A stretch of 64,000 bases of DNA from Gautieria morchelliformis (taxonomy: Eukaryota > Basidiomycota > Agaricomycetes > Gomphales > Gomphaceae). The notes under the pieces were generated by a model. It saw only the letters and a program-made list of their open reading frames with translations. It had not been told where the DNA came from and did not search any database. The DNA is taken from the NCBI GenBank assembly GCA_015179125.1, contig WHVA01000237.1, positions 62,001 through 126,000 of the forward strand, read 5' to 3'. Positions 31,287 through 42,128 of the stretch are shown here, one piece after another (position 1 is the first letter of the stretch; every line of letters starts with the position of its first letter). The translations under genes were made by a program, and so were the position numbers.

Positions 31287-34200
31287 AGTATGACATTGTG
31301 GTTAACACAGTATTCCCAGCATCCGGTTTTCAGGTACTTATCACACTTCACGTGCCACTAATCCTTCATGTGCCACTGATCCCCCATGGCCTCAGGACAT
31401 TTGGGCCAGCCAGTAAGCATATATATTTTAGATTCATCTATAATATGAATCTTATGATTGATAGCTCATAGTGATGGAAGTGGCATGTCTTCTGCAGGAA
31501 AATATCAGCTGCTTCTTCCCCGAGATGCTCATGCAGCTTTTCTAGCTGATATTCAACAAAATCTGCAGCCATAGATGATATTTTGCAACATCTGCACCAG
31601 TTATGGGTACCACATATCACTGCCTATGACCACCTTGGAGGGGTTGAACCTGAGTAGAATTTTGTGCTGCCACAATAAAGGAGTCCCTAGAATGATGTCA
31701 TGATTTCCTAGGTTGATCATGTGAAATCAGTGACATTCATGAATGCTCTGGTAAGTGAATTCATCCTCTACACAGCTTGTAATCATAGTTATAGACCCCA
31801 AAGCAGCCATTTGATATGGTATCGGCTTTGCCAGGTGTTGTATGGGCAGCTTAAGTTAATCTACAACCATTGTAGAGATGAAGTCTGAAAGAGATCTGCT
31901 ATCAAGCAGGGCCCAGACTGCTTTGCCAGATAAGTGGCATTCCACTATAATTGACTTTGGTACTTAAAGTCCTTAGGTTTCGATGTGTTACACTCTAAGC
32001 TATGCATGTTGTCTGGGTAGACCTCAGTCTCTGGCACCTGGTAAGCCCATTTCTTTTTGGTCACAGATATGCCTACCACATCACAAGATAGGTGGGCAGG
32101 GGATGATGGCAAGTCATATCCTGGTGACTCGCATTGTTCAGCACATGCATTCTCCTCTGATGCGTCAGCAATGTCTTTTCCAGGATCAGTAAGGTCTATC
32201 AAAGCCTTCCTGGCTACTTCTTCCAGTTCATTGCACCAATTATCAGCTCATTCCAACCAGAGTTGGTCCGTTGAGTCAGGGAATAATTCCGGGGGAGTGG
32301 TGCAATTATGATGATGCATCCACTGAACATAGTAGAATTCTGGTTTGAATACATGGCCAATTTTGACTGTGTATGTCTGTCTAAAGAATCTATTGATGAT
32401 CAAAACCAATTTCTCATCAATGTTATCTGTGAGTGGGATTGCATTGTAACTTCTAGGCCAGTCCTGTTCGTCAGGGCTCTCTATGCCATCATGGGGCATG
32501 GTGTTAGAGATTCCCAAGCAAAGATCATCATAGAAACATTGCTCAAAATCATTCACATGGACTGACTGTAAGAATTCTTCCTCTGAATCTCCATCTGACT
32601 CATCTGCTGTGTTCTCAAAGGATATTTCAGACAGAGAATTGTTGGCATCAGCAGCACCGGTAGCAACTGTGCTGCCTGTTGGTAAGTCTAGACCCATGAA
32701 GTTCAGTTGTAGCTCCATTTGATCATGGGCTGTGTCTGAACCTTCTGCGGCTTGGCGAAGTTCACGGTCACAGCCTGGATACCAGGGGGCTTCACTGGGA
32801 GCAGCAAGGGCGATCTCAAGATAAGTCCCCCTTCTGCTCACAGATGAAACATTGATTGTTTGCATGCAGTTCATCACACTTTTCTGGCATCATCTGGGGC
32901 TGTTGCACATGAGGCATTGTTGCAGTAGTTCGAGGATCGTACAGTTTAGATTGTGTAAACACAGAGGTGGAACACATGCTATCCTTGTTGATGGGTTGAA
33001 GCCATGCCAGTGGGTGCTCTGGATGGTGAGTGCATGTTTATTTGCAGCTCTATCTGTCCTCTGACCTGATCACACCCTTCCAGTCACCATTGGGTGGTCT
33101 GCATGTGTTGTTGTGGACACTTGCAGATCCTTGCCTGCCCGACATGATTCATACAAATGTAAGCTTTCTGCATTCTCATATCATTCCGCTGACAGTTCCA
33201 GTTCATCTAGTGTCAAGAAGTTGGGGGTAAATCCATTATCAGTCCACTTCAGATGCAGGTATGAGTGTACACCATCCCAGAACTGCTGTATCAGCTGGAA
33301 CTCAGTGATGTCGAACAATTGTGCTGCCATAGAGCACAGCAGGCAAAGGTATTCTTTTACAGTGTGTTTCCCTTGCATGAGGTCATTGAAGTGTGTTCTC
33401 ATCTGCCTTCTAAAGGCAGGGGGAAAGCAATAATTCAATAAATTGAATAAACCGTGTCCTATGGATCCGACAGTCCAGTCCTTTATGTCTAGTGCAACAA
33501 ATATTGCTGTGCCTTTCCTGACATGAAGGCTAGCATTTGTTTGACATGGTGTTTCTTGGGAAGCCCATAATTTCAAACCACATGTTTACAGAGTATGACC
33601 AATTCTCAAAGGTGTCAAAGTCAGGTGTGCCATCATGGGTGGTGGGTGTATCAATCTTAACTCTAGTCACTGTGTCCTTCTCAGACCTCCACTGTTCACA
33701 GTGATCATTCTTGGCAGCACAGAGTGTCCTGCTATTGGGTGCATTTATGCTCCTGCACCAAAATCAAGCCAAATAAATTCCACCATCCGTATTTCTTTCC
33801 AATTTCTTTTCAGATTGTTCTACTATGATCACTTTATTTTTCTGAAATTTTCTGAAATTTTCTATCAAAGATTTGTATTTCTATTTCTATTTGTTTTTCT
33901 TCTTTTCACCACCGGCACCCTTATGTAATCATTTTGACGTGCGCTGCCATGGGCACTAAAGGGCCGGGTGGTAGTATATGCACAGTAAGACACATTTCCC
34001 CCCTCTCTCAGTGACCACTAAATTCACTGAGAGAGGCAAGTAAATTAGTCTTATTTTCCTTTGATTTGTTGACCCAGAAATCTTGTAGTGAATTGATTTC
34101 TAGGTAGTGTATAATATATTCAGTGACCACTAAATTCACTGAGAGAGTGAATTGATTTCTAGTCCATTCTTTTGAATCTAAAGTCCAGTCCTACTGCCTA

Positions 34201-35385
34201 TAATTCCTGTCCTCTACACCTCCTGCTACTGGACAAACTGGAGTCAGACAAGTCTCATCTGGGTCTGATCATCTAGCAAGGGCAACATTCTTTGCGAAGT
34301 AGCTCATTGGAGGAGCTTGATCCACTGCTTTGTGCATCTCACGTGGCATGCTAGACTTCATGACATTTCCACCCAATGTTATACCTCACAATCTGATGAT
34401 GTCTGGCATTTTGGATGACCTGGTATGATTACAGGGTAGTTCAGTGCTCACAGTGGATTCATCCATTGAGCTGGTGTCATTCAAGGTAATACTTCTGATT
34501 GACTGTGGCAAGGCTTGAGATTTCTGTACTGATCTGTGCTCATTGATGTGCTCATCAATTATCTCAGAGGGGGTGACACTACTTCCTGTCTGACACATGT
34601 CTCTCATATGAGAGGACTCTGCTATGCCATGGTGTAGGGCAGTTGTGCAAGCATGTAGGAGGAGACTATGCTACATGTAGTGCTGGAGTCTAAGTCCATT
34701 GTGCATTTAAGGTTTTTGTATCTTTTAGCTCAAGCGTACATCATGAATTCCATGTAGGAAGCATGTGAGTCTGTATCACATTCATGAAATTCACATCTAG
34801 TATGTGTCAACTGTATCAAGTCGTTACTAGGCTTGGTCGCTCCCCAACCAGTTGGTAGGGGGCTGTATGGGTGTTCTGAGCCATTGAAGTCTTCCCACTT
34901 GACGGAGGTATTCACCTCATCATTGGGAGGGGCAACACCACTATCGCTGGCTGCGGCTTCCACTGGGTTGCACTTAGTGCCCCCAGGAGCATTTACTGCT
35001 TCCACCTCAGCCATTTGAAGGCCCAAGGGAGCATCGACATGTTCAGAAGTAGAAAGAACATCTGAGATGGAAGGAGGGAGTGGTACATCCTCTGCTCTAA
35101 TCTCATTGGGGACATCCACAGAGGTCATGGATCCCTCATGGGTGGTGACGTCTGGGACAGTGGGTGCATTATACCCTGTTTGTCCCCTTGTTGTCTACTC
35201 AGTGCATGGAATGCTGTTGGGTATGAGTAGTATTGAGGGTATGTACCACCCGAGACTATAGAATAAGGGTAATATACACCAGGCAGTGGAACACAACTCC
35301 CATAACAATTGTACATGTGGACTTGGACAGGAGATGGCAGCACACTGCGGGCACGTCGCTTGTTGGTATGTTTGGCCGGTTCATG
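31287..35385 (-). pseudogene. gag and protease region of family-3 gypsy
   Basis: Open stretches on the minus strand are 35343-35125 and 35128-34730 (N-terminal Gag, acidic/Pro-rich), 33576-33181 (capsid, containing FPPAFRRQMRTHFNDLMQGK) and 32877-32248 (acidic linker). A protease-like LLDSRSLSDFISTMVV lies at about 31905-31855, with Arg where Gly should follow Asp-Ser. Between these are stops and frame changes. Start taken as ATG near 35383. Confidence 0.65.
33735..34162 (+). repeat. Hairpin-ended repeat, copy C (Helitron-like)
   Basis: Begins TTGGGTGCATTTATGCTCC and ends with a 12-bp perfect stem CTCTCTCAGTGA (34003-34014) with TCACTGAGAGAG (34024-34035), then a second hairpin (34120-34148) followed after about 11 bases by CTAG (34159-34162). 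The tail TGAATTGATTTCTAG occurs twice. Inserted in family-3 gag. The stem-loop, short spacer and CTAG are Helitron-like, but the left end is not TC. Confidence 0.65.
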
Positions 35386-35768
35386 TTGACATAATAATTC
35401 TTGATTAGTTATATGAATTTGTGCAATGTGCTCACTGGTTGATCAGGCCAGGGAGTTTCAAAGGGTATTAGATTTTGAAGATGGGTTAAAAAATGTAAGA
35501 GGGTTAGAGAGGACTTTCAATAATGTCTTAGCAGACAGGATAACCAGTTGTAACCAAGTATATCTTCGGGGTAGGTTCTCTCTCTCTGGTACATGTACAT
35601 ACTTGTAGATTACTTATGAAGAGACATGGGCCTAGGTGCCCGTGTCTCACCTTTGGTGTACATAGGTTGTCATATTACGTCTGCTTATGTCCGTTGTGTT
35701 CCTTACACTTAGGTAATGCAACAACGTACACCCAATGAATTAGAGTTATATGACCTCCTAAAGGCCAC
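35386..35768. other. Possible 5' LTR or leader of family-3 gypsy; no boundaries found
   Basis: Lies just upstream of family-3 gag. TGTTGACATAATAATTC-type sequence flanks the gag start, and a T/C-rich stretch is present at 35575-35590, but I could not identify a repeat partner or TG...CA ends. No ORF of substance. Confidence 0.25.
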
Positions 35769-36460
35769 AGAGGGGGGGGTCATATATCCCCACTCCAACA
35801 CTTCAGACTCCGACGCACCCCTCACCACCCACAAGGCTTCGTGTACATGAGTACTAGACAAATACCAAATAAAAGAGTAGAAAAATTGTTGAGCGTAAAT
35901 TTTACTGTTTCTCCCGGGCGCACAAAGAGGACCGACTATTCACCGACCCTCCCCTCCCTCGCTTCGCTCAGGGGGTCCCCCGAACCAGGTCGGTTCAGGT
36001 CGGCACACTAAAGCCTCATTCGTGCATCCAAAATAGTATATGTGTATGGTGAATTTCATAGACCAACAATTAAAATGCCACATTGAGTTATAGAAAAAAA
36101 TAGCAAATATGGCCACTTAACCATTTACAAAATAAATGCAAGCACTAAGAAAATTTCACACTAAGCAGGGCTTGAACCCACACCCAACTGTAAATCCAAT
36201 AACTTAACCACTGCACTAAACAGACTTCAGGATGAGATGTCCTTTAAACATTATGTATTCAGATCTGAGACGCTTATATTTACAATAAGTGTAACATGTT
36301 TTAATCTTTCAGAATGTTTCTACCCCATTTAATTGCCATTATATTATGCTTTTGTTTATAAATAAACCTCTTTGCGATGTGGAGAGCTTACGCAAGCGTG
36401 AGCGTGCGTCGGAGTCTGAAGCGTCGGAGTGGGGATATATGGCTCCCTCCACAGAGGGTG
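35769..36460. mobile_element. Inverted-repeat (MITE-like) element, about 0.69 kb
   Basis: Arms CATATATCCCCACTCC... (35781-35818) and its reverse complement (36404-36441) match at 36 of 38 positions; a looser purine-rich outer part extends each arm. The interior has no ORF but holds a tRNA-like pol III promoter (minus, 36159-36222) and a GGTCGGTTCAGGTCGG repeat. The target duplication is not clear. Non-autonomous DNA transposon is the best guess. It marks the border between the transposon block and the genes. Confidence 0.6.
36159..36222 (-). repeat. tRNA-like SINE head inside the inverted-repeat element
   Basis: The minus strand has box A-like TAGTGCAGTGG followed, 35-40 nt on, by box B-like GGGTTCAAGCCC (36168-36179). 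The acceptor and anticodon stems do not pair, so it is not a tRNA gene but a pol III promoter relic. Confidence 0.5.
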
Positions 36461-36790
36461 CAGAAGATCAATAGCCCAGAACACACATTGTTACTCCACT
36501 CTATCCAGCTCTTTGATTGTTATTCCATGCTGTACTTGCTACAGAGTCCTATCACCGCCAGTCCAATATCAAAACATGTCCGAGGGTCAAGTTGGGAAAG
36601 TGAGGAAGGGCAGATGCAGGGATTTCTTTATGATAGCTATGGGCATTATGCGCAGGACGTTGAGGTCCCAAAGATGCTTAAGAGCTGTGTTCTCACTAAG
36701 GTCGACGAAAATACATCGGTACGGGCGCCGCGACTCCGAACTCACCGACGGGTGGCTCACCGAGCCCTGTATACATCCAGGTTACCCCGT

Positions 36791-37880
36791 CTACTCCGTT
36801 TTCACCTTCTCTCGATTTACGGTCCATCGTCCTAGTGCATAATTTGCCCGGAGGACGAGCAAATCCTTGAGCATGCCAAGCGAGTCTGACATGAGGGATA
36901 GTTTGCTCCCTGGCACCTCATGCCACGTAATCGGCACTTCCACTACAGGCATATCGAGTGATTGGGCCATGATGAGTAGCTCAACGTCGAAGACCCATGT
37001 CCTGAGATGCTGATATGGAAATAATCGTTGTGCGGCCTTGCGAGAAAATAGCTAGGGAGTTATCAGTCAGGTGAAAGGACGTGCAATCCTCGCCAGTTAA
37101 TTTACTTTGAACCCACACTGTGTGTCTCGGATATGACCGACGCCCAGTGTCCGCAATACAAGATGAAAACCGTGCATGAGGAAATTCCGCACAGCGGATC
37201 GCTAATATATAAGGTACTTCAGGGAAGCGAACTCGAGGATTCAACAAAAGCAATGCGTACCTTGACGACAGCCTCGGTCTGAACCATATGCGCGCGACTT
37301 CCAACTGCCACCGCATACCCATCCTGCTCTACTCGATCCATCTCTTTCCAAAGGAGTTCCAAATCTTCGAACTGGCTTGCACCATCCGCATCAACCATCA
37401 GTAAACGCTCCCCCCGCGCGTGCATGAACCCATGCCTAACAGCGCCGCCCTTGCCAACATTCTTGTCCAGTTTTATGATGCGGATGTCAGAATCACCCTG
37501 CGCCTTTGCAAAAGAGAGAGCGAGCGAGACAGTATCATCCCTGGAGCCATCGTCGACAATGAGGAGCTCAAACGAGCGAGAGGGATATGAGGCAAGGTGG
37601 CCGAGTGTGGCCTCCAGCATGGGTGTAAGCCGCTCGACCTCATTATAGGCGGGGATGACAACTGACAGGTCTAGCGATGCTGAATCGGAAAGAGATGGAA
37701 GAGGTAAACCCGTGGACGGGGATTTTGCACAAAGATACTGTTTCTCGGTAGGACTTGCGACGAGGAGGTGTGGTGAGACAATAATGATAATGAAATATAT
37801 CTGACGGTGGTTGAATATCAGTCCGAGCCTGCGGAAATGTACACAAGAAAGGAGATCGAGTCAGAAACAGGCGAAGCCAT
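36791..37880 (-). CDS. ALG5: Dolichyl-phosphate beta-glucosyltransferase
   Basis: Transfers glucose from UDP-glucose to dolichyl phosphate at the ER membrane, giving the donor for the last steps of N-glycan precursor assembly. Four exons: 37845-37880, 37261-37800, 37106-37201, 36791-37051 (introns 44, 59 and 54 nt, all GT-AG), 310 aa against about 334 in yeast. An N-terminal membrane anchor ([19 protein letters not shown]) spans exons 1-2. The family-2 glycosyltransferase fold shows as [36 protein letters not shown] and the metal-binding DADG. Downstream, TQCGFKLF and WVFDVELL are typical of ALG5/DPM-like enzymes. Intact. The start is the first ATG before the anchor. The 3' end lies about 330 bp from the inverted-repeat element. 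Confidence 0.93.
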
Positions 37881-38459
37881 GCCCGGCGTTGTCGTCGCAG
37901 CCACAGCGGACACCACAACTTCAAGTGAAGGATGCCTGTGGCTCTAAGAACAAGGATGATCGGGTGCTCATCACGGGAAACAAGACAATGACTTCCAAGA
38001 CGTTGGACTCACCGTTCCTAAAAGGCCTAACACTAGAATAAAAGCCATTGTGAACATCTCTGTGAGCAGCGCCATTAGCCTTGCCACTTGCCCCGTCCCT
38101 TCGACGAGGAATCGAATACTTTTTAGCTGTAACGGCCCATTTGAAACCCAGTTAGACGCACACGAAGGTGGTCTCCAACCTCATCCGCGCTCAGCGAACG
38201 GGCTCATGGCAGCCAGCTTTCTAGTGGACCATGTTCTGTCCTGCATAGGTCCTGCACATCTGGCACTCCCGAATGTTTGAGCGATGAGGTCATGGACACA
38301 AATTGAGTTGGTCTGTCGCGCCCTTAGTATCAACGCAGCTGTCTGAGTTGTCAGATGGCTCGCGGTGCCAACCTGAGCTTCTCCGTGGTCCCACATTCAT
38401 GAATACAATGGCTACTCAAGGAACCCTCATAGGAGAAGGCCATCAGCGATGTCTCCACA
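37881..38459. other. Intergenic, ALG5 promoter and NAXD 3' side
   Basis: No gene seen in either strand. ALG5 and NAXD are both on the minus strand, so this holds the NAXD terminator and the ALG5 promoter; I see no convincing TATA box. Confidence 0.4.
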
Positions 38460-39817
38460 TCATAGACTTGCTTTCCTCCCAATCTCTTCCCCAAACACTT
38501 CGGCAAATGCACCACCAATATCTGGCAGAATATCCTGAGTGACCAAACCTCGTCCGTACCGCTCAAATGCTCTTCTCGACGCAGTGCGAGTCACCATAGA
38601 TCCGCCTACGGAAGCAAGCAAAGGTATGAGGCATGGCGATACTTTAGTTTCACCTTCGGAACTGAGACAGCCCTTTAGAAGTGTCACGAATAAGTTAGTC
38701 AAATACATACTTGAAGGCTCCTTGCTCGTAATCCATGCCCCAAGCAAGCATTGTACCTGTCACGCCAGATAAAATGTCACCTTGGCCGCCACATCTCTTC
38801 AGGCCGCCCTGCGTGTCAACTTCAACGGTCATTTCGACATCTTCATTGTTCCCTTGGCTCTCAAAATCAGAATATGACACAATATCTCTGGGGCCCTTTT
38901 GAAGGACTGTCACGCCGCCTAATTTACGAGAGACGATAGCCGCCAGTGAAGACGGCGGTGAGTCTGGGGGAACCCCCTACTTCCCTCGTTATTTAGAGTA
39001 ACATCTGTCGGATTTTACAAACGTACCACACTTTCTGAAAGTCTTTTGAACTCGACAATGTTTGGCGTCAGCACAGCTTTGCGGTATCCTTTCACAATGT
39101 CGGGATCCTTTTGCACCATCCACAATGCATCAGCGTCCAGAACCACATACATGTCTTGCTCCTTCGCCAATTTTATAGCGAGCCTCGCATACTTCTGCAT
39201 GTAATCTTCACGCCCCAGACCGGGTCCAATGACCAGAACATGGAGGCGTTCCAGAACACCATTTAACTCTGAGCGTACAGACTCTGTTGGTCTGCATCAA
39301 TCGCTGTTAGACGGATGAAACAACTGAGCTGAATGTAGCGAACCGTCCTTCACATAATATGGGATGAACAATGAGATCAGGAGAATAGCTCTTGATTGCG
39401 CCCGCAGCAGTAGGTGAGCATATTACATGTGAGAGATCCGCTCCCTGCTCAAAACTGGCATCAGCGACCATCCCACCCCGTCCTCGAACCCTCACCATGC
39501 GAAGAGCGGAGATCGCGGCAAAAAACGGGGCCCCAGTATAGCTACAGAATGACCCTCGATTCATACAGATAAACCATTTGGGGTACTGCTCACTCTTGTG
39601 CACCTCCGACTACTCCTACCCGACCTGGAAATATCGAACAAGACACCTACATAAGAAGACATACTTCTGGAATCTTTGAACACAGTATACCAGATTGCCC
39701 TTTATGTAGCTTCCCTGTTAAAGGAGGAATCAGCAGCTTCACTTTACTGAGAATTTCCTTTGGGATTGGCATAGACGTGAGGAGTTGAGACGAGGATGAC
39801 TCAGCCGTATACGTCAT
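38460..39817 (-). CDS. NAXD: ATP-dependent (S)-NAD(P)H-hydrate dehydratase
   Basis: Repairs hydrated NADH/NADPH (NADHX/NADPHX) back to the cofactor using ATP; ribokinase-like fold. Seven exons: 39691-39817, 39594-39624, 39496-39541, 39344-39444, 39032-39291, 38711-38963, 38460-38661, 339 aa (yeast homologue about 337). Motifs: GTLHKGQSG-like [59 protein letters not shown] and the ATP-site [12 protein letters not shown]. Exon 5 was ended at a GTGTGG donor because it alone keeps phase; that junction is less certain. Start is ATG 39815-39817. A hAT transposon begins 33 bp upstream, so promoter or leader sequence has been displaced. Confidence 0.92.
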
Positions 39818-39850
39818 GCATGAAGCCCGGCCGATCTTCCGGCCATTCAC

Positions 39851-40767
39851 TAGTGTCATGGGCAGAATGAAATTTATTCTGCCAATTGCCGGCAATGGCA
39901 GAAATGGCAAAAGGGGTATTCTGCCGAGTGTGGCAGAATACGGCAGAAAGTTTTTCATGCTAATTTTACATGGTAAACCATTAGGAGACACCAGCCGCAC
40001 TTATTACTGCCTCTGGATCCCACTCAGATGCTGACCCATCCCTACTTCAGTGCATATGAATATCTTCTTTGTATGCCTGTGGTGCTTGGCCTTGATCAAC
40101 ACCGTTGAGTGCTTCAAGATCATATACCTGTGCCGCTGTAATCTCATTCCTGTCCAGCTCAGGATCAATGATTGACAATCCAGCACCTTGCCTCTCTAAT
40201 TCACCAAAACCGGCCTCAATTTCATCCAGCAGAATAGAGTCAGGGCCTTCCAGAGGTGCAGTCCAGTCCACTGCTGTTACAAACATGCCAAAGATAGTTC
40301 TGGTCACGATGCTCCACAAGTGCTGCATCACTGGGGCAGTGATTGCATCGCCATTTCCACCAATTAGAGTTATTGGAAAGTTTTTCAACCTGAGTGAAGT
40401 TCCTCTCAACCAAACCATTGGCACTGCAACCCTTTGGCTTTTGCTTAGGCTTCAAAAGTCCTCCGCGTACTGGCGAAGACATGGAAAAGGGCACAATTCA
40501 AGCTAGCATGATTTATATTACATCAGACTAGTCAATACACTGAGCTTACTTAATTGAGAGTTGTGTGCTCCCAAACACATTTATGCCCGCATATTTGATA
40601 GTACACTCTGGCAGTCAATTCACATAGCCTAAACAGAGCCTAGAGTAAGCTATTCTTATTTCTGCCATATTCTGCCAACACTATTCTGGAGACCTGCCAT
40701 CTGCCATGGCAATTGCCGGTCGGCAGAATGGCACGGCAGAGTGTGGCAGGAGTTGCCAACAACACTA
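39851..40767. mobile_element. hAT-type DNA transposon, internally deleted (917 bp)
   Basis: Perfect 8-bp target duplication CCATTCAC at 39843-39850 and 40768-40775. Imperfect terminal inverted repeats TAGTGTCATGGGCA / TAGTGTTGTTGGCA. Subterminal regions are dense in TGGCAGAAT and its complement, as transposase-binding arrays are in hAT elements. It retains a minus-strand transposase fragment. It lies immediately upstream of NAXD. Confidence 0.88.
40047..40494 (-). pseudogene. hAT transposase N-terminal fragment (BED zinc finger)
   Basis: Minus-strand frames 40494-40240 and 40424-40047. The first shows a BED-type finger (NWWKWRCNHCPSDAALVEHR, then YLWHV). The second, in another frame, continues an acidic helical region (TAPLEGPDSILLDEIEAGFG). 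The catalytic RNase H-like domain is absent, so the element cannot move itself. Confidence 0.65.
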
Positions 40768-40839
40768 CCATTCACGCTATGAAACAGTATCCTATTCTAA
40801 AACACTGCTACCAGTATTGCTACAAACAGTCTGCGAGGG

Positions 40840-42128
40840 TCATTGGTAAGTTGCGACATAATTAATCTTCCACTTGGCATTCGTGAAATTGTTCGGGTCT
40901 GCAACGTGCTCCGCACAGGTACCGGGGCATCCACTGCTGGGATATAGACTCCCCGCAAAGTCCCTACATAGCGTGTTAGTACGCAGTGCCGTTGTCACCT
41001 AAACAATTCTTTTAACCCACCCGCACAGGCTTGTGTTGATTACGATTTGATGCCCCTGGAAGAACTGGTTGACGGGACATGTAGCGGTGCTCCAGAACGC
41101 AGATGGAGCGGGCCATGTAGAAGGGTTGGGGGCGCCGGCAGTGAGATCGGCTGGCGTGTTTGAGCGATTGAAGTGCCAGACACGAATGCCAATACTATCC
41201 CATAACATGGCGAAGACCGCACCACCACCTGCCTCGACACCTGCGCCAAATGACTTGGGGTCGGGGTCCGTGATGCCGCATCCAGAGTTGGAATTAGCGC
41301 GAGCGTCGCATGTCGTGCTTAGCACCTTACCCGTAAATGCTTTCGCAAGCTGGTTTATTGGCGGAGCGGTGGCGTCAAGAGTGCAACCTGGAGCTGTGTG
41401 GAGTGTCATCTGATTGTTCGTCTGGGTATTGACTCCTTCAACAATATCTATTTCGCCGTTTTTGGGCCAGTCCTGACCAGCCACCGTCCAGAAAGCGGGC
41501 CAAGTGGCACAACCGGAGCTAAATATCATGCCATAAGTAATCATGTCACTGTCTTATTCAAGTTGACAACTCACGGCATTGCATTTGCGTCCAGCACAAA
41601 GAGCCCCCCGGTATATGATTTCTGAGAGGTAATGCGCACCCTGACGAAGTACCATTAATTGATCTAAGATATGGTAACCTTGAGGTAGACTCTTACGACT
41701 TGCGATTTCCACCAACAGGTACCGTAGATGTGTCGTCAACAGCCATGACTGCAACACTGTCGTTGCCAACGGAAGCGAGCCCCGAAGCCATGGCCTCTTG
41801 CTTACTCACGTACTGAACGTTGCCGTGCGTAGGATCCGGATCAGTGAAGAAGTCCCATTGACTAGTGGTGGTATTACAAGACATGCGAAAGTGAAGAACA
41901 CGACACGCACTCGAAGAAGGTCTTCCCGGAATACTTGTCAACTAATTGCATGGGGCCAGTCGAGGCTTTAGGCGCACCGCGAGACGTCAAATTGCGAGGA
42001 ACATTGTGTTGTAAGTGTCTATGATGTTTGCGAGAGCGCGCAGGCATATTATGGAAAGGGTTGGTAGCGAGGGCATGAAGAGAAACAAAGGATAGGAGGA
42101 GGAAGATTAGTGATTGAAGAGGGAACAT
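40840..42128 (-). CDS. GH16 endo-beta-1,3(4)-glucanase, secreted
   Basis: Five exons: about 41905-42128, 41697-41861, 41575-41640, 41021-41518, 40840-40963, about 358 aa. The first residues (MFPLQSLIFLLLSFVSLHAL) are a signal peptide. The mature protein has WDFFTDPDPTHGNV, SYTGGLFVLDANAMP, WPAFWTV and the GH16 catalytic block GEIDIVEGVN, in which the two Glu are nucleophile and acid/base. Conserved C-terminal parts (WPAPSAFW, Cys pairs) follow. Family knowledge: hydrolysis of beta-1,3/1,4-glucans in fungal walls or plant material. Every junction used is phase 2. The first donor is uncertain (GTGTCG is the better-looking site but breaks frame; GTCGTG two bases on keeps it). No break seen. Confidence 0.9.

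Larger units (their letters stand above)
29038..35385 (-). mobile_element. Family-3 gypsy, decayed, integrase and LTRs not found
   Basis: The minus strand carries a gag start (about 35383-34730), gag capsid (33576-33181), a linker (32877-32248), protease remnant (about 31920-31830), RT (31280-31200 and 30490-29900) and RNase H (29900-29390). Interrupted by a solo LTR (30498-31199) and a hairpin repeat (33735-34162). Sequence stops resembling the element near 29200, before integrase. Composition is AT-richer than family 1, in keeping with greater age. Confidence 0.8.

Noticed and set aside
36159..36222. Functional tRNA gene
   Set aside because: Box A and B are present, but the acceptor and anticodon stems do not pair, so it is a SINE relic.
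38662..38710. 8-nt microexon in NAXD
   Set aside because: An initial model with a tiny exon was replaced by a single longer exon (38460-38661), which keeps frame with one canonical intron.
39851..40767. N-terminal extra exon of NAXD
   Set aside because: The sequence is a hAT element with an 8-bp duplication; the NAXD reading frame begins downstream with a complete domain.
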